Source: Dioscorea cayenensis subsp. rotundata (Eukaryota; Streptophyta; Magnoliopsida; Dioscoreales; Dioscoreaceae). From it: 64,000 nt of DNA. The DNA lies in contig NC_052475.1 of NCBI RefSeq assembly GCF_009730915.1, positions 1,860,001 to 1,924,000 on the forward strand. Reading direction: 5' to 3'. Below, one piece after another: positions 36,457 through 47,613 of this stretch (position 1 is its first letter; each line of letters begins with the position of its first letter). The position numbers and the translations under genes were made by a program. The notes beneath the pieces are model-generated. The model made no database searches. It had not been told where the DNA came from and saw only the letters and a program-made list of their open reading frames with translations.

Positions 36457-37456
36457 NNNNNNNNNNNNNNNNNNNNNNNNNNNNNNNNNNNNNNNNNNNN
36501 NNNNNNNNNNNNNNNNNNNNNNNNNNNNNNNNNNNNNNNNNNNNNNNNNNNNNNNNNNNNNNNNNNNNNNNNNNNNNNNNNNNNNNNNNNNNNNNNNNNN
36601 NNNNNNNNNNNNNNNNNNNNNNNNNNNNNNNNNNNNNNNNNNNNNNNNNNNNNNNNNNNNNNNNNNNNNNNNNNNNNNNNNNNNNNNNNNNNNNNNNNNN
36701 NNNNNNNNNNNNNNNNNNNNNNNNNNNNNNNNNNNNNNNNNNNNNNNNNNNNNNNNNNNNNNNNNNNNNNNNNNNNNNNNNNNNNNNNNNNNNNNNNNNN
36801 NNNNNNNNNNNNNNNNNNNNNNNNNNNNNNNNNNNNNNNNNNNNNNNNNNNNNNNNNNNNNNNNNNNNNNNNNNNNNNNNNNNNNNNNNNNNNNNNNNNN
36901 NNNNNNNNNNNNNNNNNNNNNNNNNNNNNNNNNNNNNNNNNNNNNNNNNNNNNNNNNNNNNNNNNNNNNNNNNNNNNNNNNNNNNNNNNNNNNNNNNNNN
37001 NNNNNNNNNNNNNNNNNNNNNNNNNNNNNNNNNNNNNNNNNNNNNNNNNNNNNNNNNNNNNNNNNNNNNNNNNNNNNNNNNNNNNNNNNNNNNNNNNNNN
37101 NNNNNNNNNNNNNNNNNNNNNNNNNNNNNNNNNNNNNNNNNNNNNNNNNNNNNNNNNNNNNNNNNNNNNNNNNNNNNNNNNNNNNNNNNNNNNNNNNNNN
37201 NNNNNNNNNNNNNNNNNNNNNNNNNNNNNNNNNNNNNNNNNNNNNNNNNNNNNNNNNNNNNNNNNNNNNNNNNNNNNNNNNNNNNNNNNNNNNNNNNNNN
37301 NNNNNNNNNNNNNNNNNNNNNNNNNNNNNNNNNNNNNNNNNNNNNNNNNNNNNNNNNNNNNNNNNNNNNNNNNNNNNNNNNNNNNNNNNNNNNNNNNNNN
37401 NNNNNNNNNNNNNNNNNNNNNNNNNNNNNNNNNNNNNNNNNNNNNNNNNNNNNNNN
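36457..37456. other. Assembly gap of exactly 1000 N
   Basis: A round-number N run, so its length is nominal. It begins inside a tandem repeat, a likely reason for the break. Confidence 0.98.
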
Positions 37457-37530
37457 GAGTCACTATAGAAAGGCATGCATCTTCATCTCATCCAAAGCCA
37501 TCCTCTGCATAAACCTTCAATCAAACAAAT

Positions 37531-38633
37531 AATGGCAGCAAGATCAAAAATATCTCTCTGCTTGCATTATTTATTGGCATTCTCTCTATATTTCGGTGAC
37601 AACAACAGCGGCAGTGGCAAAGTCAGGTGCAGCCGTCGATCTCCTCTACTTGACTCTCGTGGTATCATGATATCATCCCCTTCTTTTAAAGATTTTGAGC
37701 ATCAAACAATGTGAAAAACACTAACAATGACATCAAATTAATCTGTTTGCAGTGGCCGGGGACATATTACCCGCATACCAGGAGGCACATGCTGCATGCC
37801 AACAAACTAGGGGAAACCAGCTATCCACTTCTTTGATTGAAGACCAGCTGAAGACATTGGACCAAACTGCAGATCGTCCAGGACTGCAACCCAACATGCA
37901 GATTCTCTGTTACCGTGCGATCGTCATACCGCGTACACATTGAGCTCTTTCCACCTCTTGCTCTCTTCTATACCCAGTGTTGAATGAAATATTTAGTTAT
38001 GTATAATTTAACACATTAATTGTTTTCTTTTGCTCTGCCAACCATGAACTGATGGAACTCCATGCTCTCTCATAGATGCCGCCTTAATCCCTCGACCTCA
38101 CTCAAACTGGTGTAACTTGAGCTGCCCATGCAGCAACGGCTCGCTAACTGGACAACACCTAGCGTACGTCAATCGCTCACAACTCAAACCAAACAGACTA
38201 CTCAGCCGCGTTCATGACTGCAAACAGCCAACTTGCTCAAATGCCTTCGTTACCAACATTTGTACCCCTCAGCTTCCACCAGCTACAAGCTCCCTGAGAC
38301 ATCATCACGCCTCCTGCGCCAATCCCGGATTATCGACCGCATATTGAGTGCGCCACAGTAACAGATGGGCTTCAGAAAGGACGCCTGCTCTCAAGATAAA
38401 CATCTGTATCTCTGCAGATGGCCTGAGTTTCATCAACTCGCCCTTTGACACGAGAGTACATGTAACCGTGAACTGTCTCTTCTATCCGTTCAACATTAAC
38501 CAGCTCAATACCGATTGTGACTACAATTACATCGGCTCTAGTAGGCTTCCATCAAGATGGCTAATGAGAAACACCTTGCTATGTGATGAAACTGCTGCTC
38601 CAGCAGTCTGCTCAGTGAAAATATGCTAAATAA
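37531..38633 (+). pseudogene. Unrecognised, probably broken plus-strand gene
   Basis: Coding-like but not recognised. Open stretches with balanced composition lie at about 37531-37660 (then a GTATCA donor), 37753-37943 (after TTTGCAG, with LPAYQEAHAACQQTRGNQ), 38120-38392 and 38390-38630. In the third stretch the good frame shifts: MQQRLANWTTPSVRQSL in one frame, TDYSAAFMTANSQLAQMPSL in another, then a TGA, then DYRPHIECATVTDGLQKGRL. This may be a decayed gene or one split by base-call errors next to the gap. Its last part is duplicated at 39380-39640. It converges on GEMIN2. Confidence 0.4.
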
Positions 38634-40815
38634 ATGTAATCTAGTATCCTTACTAATCCATGCTTGGAATTCAGTACACGAACTGGAGTTGAATGAGGAT
38701 GAATGGCAATAAAAATCTGAATCAGTTATCTGTCAACAAAAGAAACCGTGACTATCTGCAAATTGAATTATATAGATGTCTTAAATAACAAACAGAGCTA
38801 CCCACCTTAATTAGGAATTAAAATCAATGAAATGCTTACCTTACTCAAGGTTTCATTAGAAAAATGCGCAACAACAAACCACCCCACCCCCCCAAAACAC
38901 CCACACACACACACACAACAAAGAAGAGAACCAAGAAGGAATGAATGTGAATTGGACGCAGCACTATTATTAATTCATGCCACATAAATCTCTAAAAATT
39001 TCCTCTGACAGCAAAAACTAGAAGTGTTGAAATGTTTCCAAATTCTATTTTTCTAATATGAGTTTCTGCAAATATATTGAAGACAATATAATAAAGGGAA
39101 GTTTCAATTTAAGATTGCTAAGAAAAAGCTCCACTTACCACACATGATTTTCACTGCATATCAGATATGGCTGATTCTTCAGACAATCAGTATTTCTCGT
39201 ACTGTCTTGAAGAATTTTTCCCACTTTAGTGACAATTATGTTCAATATGACCACCTCGTCATCAGGCTGAAAATTCTGAGTAGAAAAGCTGCTTGCAAAT
39301 ATTTTTAAACCTAAAAACACCAGCAAAGTTGCAGCATAAATAACATTAAAAGACACCCAAAATGCTCACCAGGCTAACATCGGCTTCTTGACCCACCTTG
39401 AGTGCACCATTATTGGCCATTTGCAAAGAACTTCAATGCTTTACAAGATAAACATCTGTGTCTCTGCAAATGGCAAGTCCATCATCATCTGCACTATCAC
39501 CAAGCCAACTACAAGTGGGAGATTATGGTTCTTCCCATTTGGTCACACACGCAAAACCATTTGGCAAAGCACCACTGGTTTGCCAGCCTCATCAAGATGC
39601 CTATTGAGTAAGACCTTGTAATGTGATAGACAGCTCTCAGTCAGCTCATTTCTAGTGAAATTATGGCTAAATAAATGTAATATTATATCCTCACAAGTCT
39701 GTTGTGTCAATACAGCCCTGCATCAACTGAAGTTAATGAGGATGACTAGTGATTACCAATAAAATCCTGGCAAGTGATCTGCAAAAACTGGCTAAAAAGG
39801 AAACCATAACTCTGCAATTTAATTAAGAAAAAGGCACAATGGCTCAGATCTTAAAATCAAAAGCCCAGAAACTAAAATTAACTCAAGTTGCAGAAGGAAA
39901 GACGAAAATCAAAAAGCGCTTACCTTTACTCTCAAGACTGTATTATACAACAGCTGAAGAGAACACAAGGACACACAGATAGACCGCTTGCTTCATCCCC
40001 TGCCAAAGAGCATGAAACATGGCAAGACTAAAAACCACATTGTCCAACCATATGAAAAATCAATAAGAAATGAATTGGTAGCATTATCATGGCATGTAAG
40101 TCTCCACTCGCCTGGATAACAAAAATAAGTGTTTCAATTTCTTTTAATTCTGATATGAGCTCTTCCGAGCATATTTCGATAACAAAATTGTCAATTTCAT
40201 TTTGTATTAAAACATTTCCTAGCACAACTCGAGAGAAAACAAAGATTAGGGCCTCATAACATCATCAACTGGTGTTTCAGTGTGATATTGATAAGAAAAA
40301 GCTCCATTTACAGCACACAATTTTCACTGTATATCACATATGGCCGATTCTTCATGCTCCAATAATCATTATTTCCCAGACTGACCAAAAGTATTTTTCC
40401 CTGCAATAGTAGCCAGCATGTTCAACATCACCACCTCGTCATCACCCTGACTTTTCGGCCAGGAGGCTCATGCACTTCCGGAGCAAACATCTGAGAGAAG
40501 CACTAGTCTCTGCATGGAGTGGATTATCCACTGACACACACAGTGCAAACAACCATTGACAGTCATTCTTTGAAAGAGACCTTGCAGTCTCAAGCATACT
40601 TATGATCTTTTGTAGTGTCGCAGCTCGAGAAACAACATCCATGCACAGAATCGCACTTACTGTAGGAGTACCCTCCGCCATTGTTTTGCCCCTCGAATTT
40701 CTTGCAAGAATTCTGAGAAATTTCTGAATTGAAAAGTTGATTGCAAGGATTTTCTAGACCTGAAAATGCCTGGAAAGTTGCAGCATCAATAGCAGGAATA
40801 TACACCAAGCAAGTC
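38340..40815. repeat. Tandem duplication of two convergent gene ends
   Basis: Copy A (about 38340-39365) and copy B (about 39380-40815) each contain, in order: AAGATAAACATCTGT, CTAAATAAATGTAAT, AAGAAAAAGCTCCA, CACCTCGTCATCA and AAAGTTGCAGCAT. Copy A holds the last part of the plus-strand gene and a stub of the last GEMIN2 exon. Copy B repeats both, and its GEMIN2 exon is the fuller one. Copy A lacks a few hundred bases of the middle of that exon. Divergence is substantial, so the event is not recent. Confidence 0.75.
39135..39356 (-). pseudogene. Duplicated stub of the last GEMIN2 exon
   Basis: The minus strand codes DDEVVILNIIVTKVGK, then in another frame GKNSSRQYEKY and a stop. This parallels DDEVVMLNMLATIAGKN and TFGQSGK in the fuller copy at 40369-40450. 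The central helical part of the exon (the SLSKNDCQWLFALC region) is missing, so it cannot stand alone. It lies directly downstream of GEMIN2 on the same strand. Confidence 0.65.
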
Positions 40816-43229
40816 AAGAGGGAAGACCATGGATGAAAAATGATTTCTTATAAAGTTTAACACCATAATTCATTAATCAGCTATTATCTAACTAGCCGTT
40901 CTAGACAGAACAATAATCAAAATCAACGCATAACATATAATGTGGTGCACATTGGGCAGCACCAGGTCAAAAGCTAACTCGACATGGGGAAAGAACAGTG
41001 GTAACAAGTCAAGTCATCAAACCCTTGTATAAAGTAGCCAATTTCCTACTGCTAAGTTGTGGGACAGTCCATCAAACATAAGAAAAATGACATGTCAAAA
41101 GCCAACCAAGCAAAATAGTCCTCAGTTCTATTAAGACCAAAAATAAATCAGATTTTATATAAGAACACATAGGGAAAATAAAAGCTATGCCAACCTGGAC
41201 TTTGTTTTTCCTAAGTACTAAACAATGATATACAAAGCAAACGGCATTCTTTTGAGATCAAGTCTTTTACAAACTCTCCTGTATACATTTATCATGTAGT
41301 CTCATCGAAAGTAAAACCATGTAAAAAAATTACCTTCCTAATCTCTAAAAATTCAGAGAGAAAAGCCTCCTCCCATTGTTTTTGAAGGCAGTAAGTTTGG
41401 TGACACTTTGCAATTTCAGGGATGTTGGGCATGTAATTTGTCTGTTCATTGCTAATCTTGTTTGGTTTAAGCTTAGCCACCTTCACCTTTTGGAATTTGA
41501 TTAGCTTCCCACCTATCAAATAGTTATATCAGCAACAGTTAAATACTTGTTTAACTATATTTTGACTGACAAATGTCATCATGAATAGATAATGGTCATC
41601 TTTCACTGATAATGGTTATTTTATCTTTTGCATAGTTGTGATTGAGTTCGGGTCAAGTAAGAACATATACCAGAAAACTTAAAAGCAAGCCCCACTCTGG
41701 ACTTCACAAAGAGAAACAAGCAATATAACACACACGCACACAAAATAACAACAACAACAACAACAACAACAATCATAAAATCTAAAATAACTCAAGCTAA
41801 TTTACTTCAAAATTCTGAAACCAAAAAAACATAAAAAGGCTTACCTAACACGTCTAAGATACTCCATACTATCTTGTGGAGAACCTGACTCAAAAATCAG
41901 GTTCTCCTTCAACATAGAAGGCAGGTCTCTGAATGCTATCAGATTCACCATCACTGCTGTCATCATCATCTTCAAAGCGTCTCTTCCACATCAATGCCGC
42001 TTGAGTTACCAGCCAAATAGTTATTAGCAAGATCATCAGTCTCATCCAATTCATCCAGACCAAGGCCAAAGTTTTCAGTGAGAACTTCAGCTGAAATATA
42101 TAGCAAGTGAGCATAGTATCTCAGAATCATAATATTATCTCACAAAACTTTTGCATAGGGATAAAATGGCCTTGGCAGTAATCTTATTCGTCTTGGCTAT
42201 AATTAATAAAGGTTATATTGTAATGTTACATTCAAACCTTGATGCACCTTACAGGGGAAAAAACAGAGAAACAAAGAAGAACTTTGCATAGGTACAATAA
42301 CCACCTTATAAAAAGCCTCCATGGCAATAGCATCATTTAATCTGTGTCTAGCTTTGCAAATGGATCAATAAATCTTGCAAACAACACTTGCAACTCGATA
42401 ATTCATCAAATTCACAACTTTTAACTTAAAGCAAGATCATAATCCCCATCCAGACACTAAATGCATAAAATAATAGATGGCACAAATGATCATGGCTTGA
42501 AACAATGAAGCCTCTTTCAATTGCATTGGGTTTCCAAAACTCAAAAGCACCCATTTTCATGAGCACATGCTGAGAGTAAAGTATAAAATAACAACTAAAA
42601 GGGCTTCCTATTGATAATAGAGTCATAGTTATAAAAAAATCAGTAAGAAAACACATTAACATAACATATGACCCTTCGAGCTCTCATATGCAAACAAAAC
42701 GTCATCAGAAAATAAAGAACACTACAAATCCAATCCAAGTTGTCCAAAATAAAAAGAAAAAAAAAGCACCTTGATCAATAATCTATGCAACGCAAAGAGC
42801 CATTCATATGAACATTGCCAAATTGATTGTCAATCAAAAGAAAAAGCATTACTTTTAGCAACTTCCAAAAACCAAATTCAATAGTAAACGTTGAGAATCC
42901 TACAAACAAGAACACCAAAACACCAGGCGAGAAGACAAGAGGAACAAAAACCAGTGCCCAAATTTAATCTTGGTTACTGGGAAAGAAAAGGACGTACAGA
43001 AGGTGATAGGAGGCTCCTTCTTCTTCGGCTTCCTCTGAGGCTGCTGTTTTGGGTGCCGGAGACAATCAAACTCGCCCGCGACAACTGATCCGAGACGTTG
43101 GTAAACCTCGTCCCACAACCGGCGCTGGTAATCGACGCCGGCGAACCTCAAAGACTCCAGCTCCGACCGTGAGTACCTCCTCTTCATCGGATTCGCTATG
43201 TCCTCTGAAAAACCCTCTTCCGATTCCAT
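40369..43229 (-). pseudogene. GEMIN2: GEMIN2/SIP1 (SMN-complex component), frame broken five times
   Basis: Homologue of Gemin2, the SMN-complex factor for spliceosomal snRNP assembly. Exon 1 (43229-42998, strong GTACGT donor) codes RYSRSELESLRFAGVDYQRR. Exon 2 (about 42092-41846) codes ENFGLGLDELDETDD, then EDDDDSSDGESDS, then DSMEYLRRVR. Exon 3 (about 41510-41331) codes WEANQIP, then VKVAKLKPNKISNEQ and LQKQWEEAFLSEF. The last exon (about 40760-40369) codes KKFEGQNNGG, then TPTVSAILCMDVVSR, SLSKNDCQWLFALC and LRCLLRKC, then DDEVVMLNMLATIAGK. Each 'then' within an exon marks a frame change, and each fits one extra base in a run: near 41968 (T3), 41898 (T5), 41482 (A4), 40673 (G3) and 40455 (A4). 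No other decay is obvious, so base-call error is as likely as a pseudogene. The start is one of several possible Mets. Confidence 0.8.
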
Positions 43230-44232
43230 TGATGCTCTTTCCCTTTCTAATAATGAACACTTGCCAAACAAAAGAGACTCGTCCCAAAACCCTTTCTAAT
43301 AAATAATTGGTGATTTATTTAAAAATAAAAAATCAATTTTTTTATTTTTAATTGGGTTTCTTTTGCATAATACAATATCTGTAAATTCTCATTTAAAAGA
43401 TTTTGTATAAATAAATGTGGTTAAAAATAATTTAATAAAAACTGCAAATAGAGAATAGTCTCACCTTATGGAATGGAATAATGAAAAACTTGAACTTCCA
43501 TAAAAACTTTTGCGAGTCAGAATAGTTTTTTCTAAATAACGTGGATGTTCATAACAACATCTATATCATTCTTTTTTTTTAATCATTATCTTAAAAAAAA
43601 AAACTTAATTCTTATTCATCATCTAAACTCTAAATTTACACCACAAATCCCTTAATGGAAAATTCCTCCTTAAACCCTAAATACTAAATTATTGTAGGAG
43701 GGATTTGCGGTTTCCCATTTGAGTTTAGAGTTTAGTGTTTGATATTTAAAGGATTTAAAAATTAAAAAAATTTTTGGGTATTGGATTTTATAGTATTTTG
43801 AAAGATGGATAAAACCACTTCAATTAAAAATAAAAACAACATACAAATCCCAACCACAAGAAATGGAACAAAAATAGATACAAAACCAACAATAAAGCAC
43901 AAAAAGCGAGGGCAAACAACCGCTCAACCATCCCCTATGAACTCGACCTACTAGTCAAGATGCGAAGATAGCCCTCGCATCCGGAATGGATGCTACAACC
44001 GCTCCTCCCCTGTCGAGCTCGAAACTCCAAAGCTGCGCTGATGGTAGTAGAGTGCTCCTCCATCTTTGCTCTCGATCCGCATCACTAATCGCGGAAAAGC
44101 CAGGATAATAATATTCGATCAATCTTCACAATTAGAGCTTGAGCAGACATCATAATATCATTAAACATGCAGTCATTCCTAGCAAGCCAAAGATTCCACA
44201 CAATCGCTTTCATCACTAAGACCCCTAACTCT

Positions 44233-44550
44233 CTACAGATTGGTCTGACAGATAATCTCCAAGCCCCCCAAACCAGATGAAGGCAATCCGGCGATCAGGA
44301 GACCGAGCAAACTATTGAAGTATCTCCACACCGCTTTGCCAAGGGGCACTACAAGAAGAGATGATCCACTGCCCTCGGTCGCCGCATTGTACAAGACATG
44401 TGTCGCCGTCGGAAGGCGGTTACATTTTCTGATTTCTAAGTTCTCCAAGGTTAGAATCCTGTTTTTCCAAGCTAGCCAATTAAAAATGTTTATTTTTCTT
44501 GAGGCAATGACTTTTCCGAAAAAAATTTCGCTGAAAAGGGCACCCTGCAT
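44233..44550 (-). pseudogene. LINE C-terminal zinc-binding RVT region
   Basis: The frame reads IFNWLAWKNRILTLENLEI and CNRLPTATHVLYNAATEGS, the usual W-x-A-x-x-R-I-T/L-T-x-x-N-L pattern of the zf-RVT domain after plant LINE reverse transcriptases. The second Cys of the usual C-x-x-C step is changed. Part of the decayed LINE. Confidence 0.75.
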
Positions 44551-45260
44551 CCACCATCATTCAAGAATGTGTAGAATGATTTCACTGTGAACACCCCATT
44601 CCTAGTAAGACGCCACCTTTTAGAGTCTTCGATCACCCTCATCCCGCACTTGCCTCCATGCTCCATAAAAAGTCTTCACTTCCTTCTCCATGAATAGGGA
44701 CCGTGACAAAAGAAAAAGCAGTAACTCATGAGTTCCCATTCGGTTCCATAGATCTACCAAATTCCTCCTTCCAAATATACATTGGTGCTCTACCACTTAA
44801 CCAGCTGTCTTTCCAAACTAGCGTCTCCCTCCCAGAGTTAATGTCATGCCCAATGCAACTTCGAAAAGCCGGAAGACAATTTAACACCCCTTTTCCAAAA
44901 AAAGGAAATTCTCCCGATTGCCTTTGGGATCGTATTCCAACGGTCCATACCATAGTTGAACTTAATTACCTCAGAGCACCACACCATGAGCGGTCCGGCA
45001 TAAATCTCCACCACCATTTCCCCACTAATGCTTGATTGAAATTAAGTAAGTCCAAAATGCCCCAACCCCCTTGGTCGCGGTCACGACAGATATTATGCCG
45101 GTTTATGAGTGCTGGTAGCCAGATGAATCAAATCATCCCCGGACCATAGAAAGTCACGTCTAATCCGGTTTATTTCCTTGATAACCCAACAAGGTAGGCG
45201 AAAGCAGGGGACATCCGAGTATGTAGGTATTGCGATAGCACTACGTTAATTAACATGAGT

Positions 45261-46260
45261 CTACCCCCGGAGAAACATGTCTGACTTTCCACGATGCCAA
45301 CCTCTTTCTAATCTTAGAAATGAGGCCCTCCCCAATCTTGCTTCCTTGGTCTTCTTCCAGAAATAGGGATACCAAGATACGTAACTAGAAGCAAACCCTT
45401 TTTCACAATTAAGTGTATCCCTCGTCTCCAACTCCGGGAGTTTCCCCAGATCCGAAGAATAAAGGCATGTTTTAGAGAAATTGGTAGCTAAACCAGTTAT
45501 CCCCTCAAATATATATAAGATTAGCTTAACAATTCGAAGATCTTCTAGTCCACCAGTTGTCAAAACAAGTAGATCATCAGCATAATGAAGATTACATCTG
45601 TTACCAAACTCTCCTAATGGAACTCCCACCAGGACCTTAGTCCTCAGTGCATGTGCAAACATAATACTCAGCACATCCGTTACCAAAACAAACAGCAAAG
45701 GTGAAAGAGGGTCACCTTGCCGCAACCCACTTTTGTAACGCACATAACCATTTGGAGAGCCATTCACCAAAATTGACGCTTTAGAAGAGAACAGTATACA
45801 TTTGATCCAACCTATCCAACGCTCCCCAAATCCCTTGGCTTTTAACAAATCCAAGAGGAAGTCCCAATCAACACGGTCAAACGCCTTATTGAAATCTACC
45901 TTCAGAATGTGGCCATTTAGTTTATGCTTATGAATGCTAAACATAAGTTCCTCCGCCGTTGCAATGTTGTCTAGAATACACCGCCCTTTAAGGAAAGCAG
46001 ATTGTTCTTTGTCCACCAACAAATTCATTACCTTACTTAACCTCGTCGCCAACAGTTTAGAAATAATTTTCAGGTGATTCCACTTTAGGAATAAGCGCAA
46101 TGCTGGCCCAATTAATTTCTCCAAGTTGGCATGGTGCCGATAAAAAATCCTCACTGAGCAAGATGATGTCCCCACAGATCGTAACCCGAATTGCTTGAAA
46201 AATGAATGGGGAATCCATCATGCCCACGGGCTTTATCACCACCAAGCTCAAACACTGCAC
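45261..46260 (-). pseudogene. LINE reverse transcriptase
   Basis: The longest remaining frame (46175-45261) carries QSAFLKGRCILDNIATAEE, motif A VDFNKAFDRVDWDFL, motif B GLRQGDPLSPLLFVL and motif C NLHYADDLLVLT with the catalytic YADD intact. The preceding frame, shifted, supplies INWASIALIPKVESPEN from the N-terminal fingers. Frame breaks on both sides make it non-functional as a whole. Confidence 0.9.
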
Positions 46261-46989
46261 TTTTAATTTCCTCTACAGAGAACGGACTCTCCAACTTAGA
46301 GAGATCCACTTGATTTTTCGATCGAAAAAGTTTCGGAAATCCACCCTAAGCACGAAAGATCTCCTACTTCCAAATTGTTGATTAAAATGAGTAGCGAACA
46401 TCTTGCCAATTTCGCAAGGATCCGTAATCAAAGGCACCTCCCACGATTAAGACCAAGAATGAAGTTGCAATTCCTCCTACCATTTGCAACCGCATGAAAG
46501 AATTTAGTATTTTTGTCTCCCTCTTTGAGCCATTGTAACCTCAACCTTTGTTTCCAGTCAACCTCCTCTTGCTTACGGATAACCTCTAACTATAAGAAGC
46601 GGATCATTCTCCTACGAATTTCCCCCAGAATAAGGCCTCTAGTTTCCTTAATGGTATCCAGAGTCTCCAATTCCTGCATCAAGGCTAACTTTCTTAACTT
46701 GATCGACCTGAAGTTAAATTTAGCCTACTGACGTAAGTGATCCCTAATCCCTGCAATTTTCTTTGAAATAATGTAGGCACCACAACCCCTGAAGTTGTTC
46801 CCCGACCACCAATGTTGCACCAGCTCTTGAAATCATACGCAGTGCACGACCCTTTCATAACAAAAGAGTCGTGGCTCGGAAATATGGTTACACACCTCCG
46901 GTCTTAAAAGGCACATGATCCGATCCCGAGTCTAGGCGGGGGACATTTTGTACCACTCTAGGGAAATGAGTGAGCCACTCATTATTGAT

Positions 46990-47520
46990 CGTGAAAGCGA
47001 TCAAGCTTTACCCAAATGGGTTTCCCTCTTGATTATTGGTCCAAGTGAATCTTCTTCCCAGTAGGGGTTCTTGCAACGCCAGATCCTGCAGAAAGGCGTC
47101 GGCTTTCCGATATCTTCCCAATTATGATTACGGAAGGTTTGTCATCCACGTTGAATATGGCATTAAAGTCCCTCGAAAATACCCATGGAATTCTCCCAAC
47201 ACCATAAACATCGATCAACTCCTCCCGAACACCCTTTTACCGCTCGGTGGGTCCATACACCGTTGTACATCTCCACCTGAGATTGTCCTTCTTTGCCACA
47301 AATTCCATTGTCAAGCTGAATTCACCAACATGAACCAGCGACCCATCCATCAAAGAACTATTCCACCCCATCGCAATACCCCCATCGAACCTCGTGCTGA
47401 GCCACAAAATTGAGGCCCGATCGACTAGCACCCCTGATCTCTCTCCGGTGGCCGGGTAAAAAGCAATTCTAGTTTTTGTTTCTTGCAAGCAACACACATC
47501 AAGCGTAATGTAGATGCAGA
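46990..47520 (-). pseudogene. LINE endonuclease domain
   Basis: The frame at 47497-47237 starts CCLQETKTR, the EN metal-binding Glu motif, and includes GGIAMGWNSSLMDGS. A second frame (47218-47033) has PWVFSRDFNAIF, where the usual G of the GDFN motif is Arg. A break separates the two. Confidence 0.8.
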
Positions 47521-47613
47521 AAATCTTTAACTAGAAATCTTTTTGCTGGTCTACCTAGACCCTAACATTCCAATTTATAATATTCATAAACAACAAACTA
47601 GTTCCGTAGACCC

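Noticed and set aside
36403-37476. Long minus-strand open frames of 340-357 codons
   Set aside because: They consist almost entirely of N-encoded X across the assembly gap.
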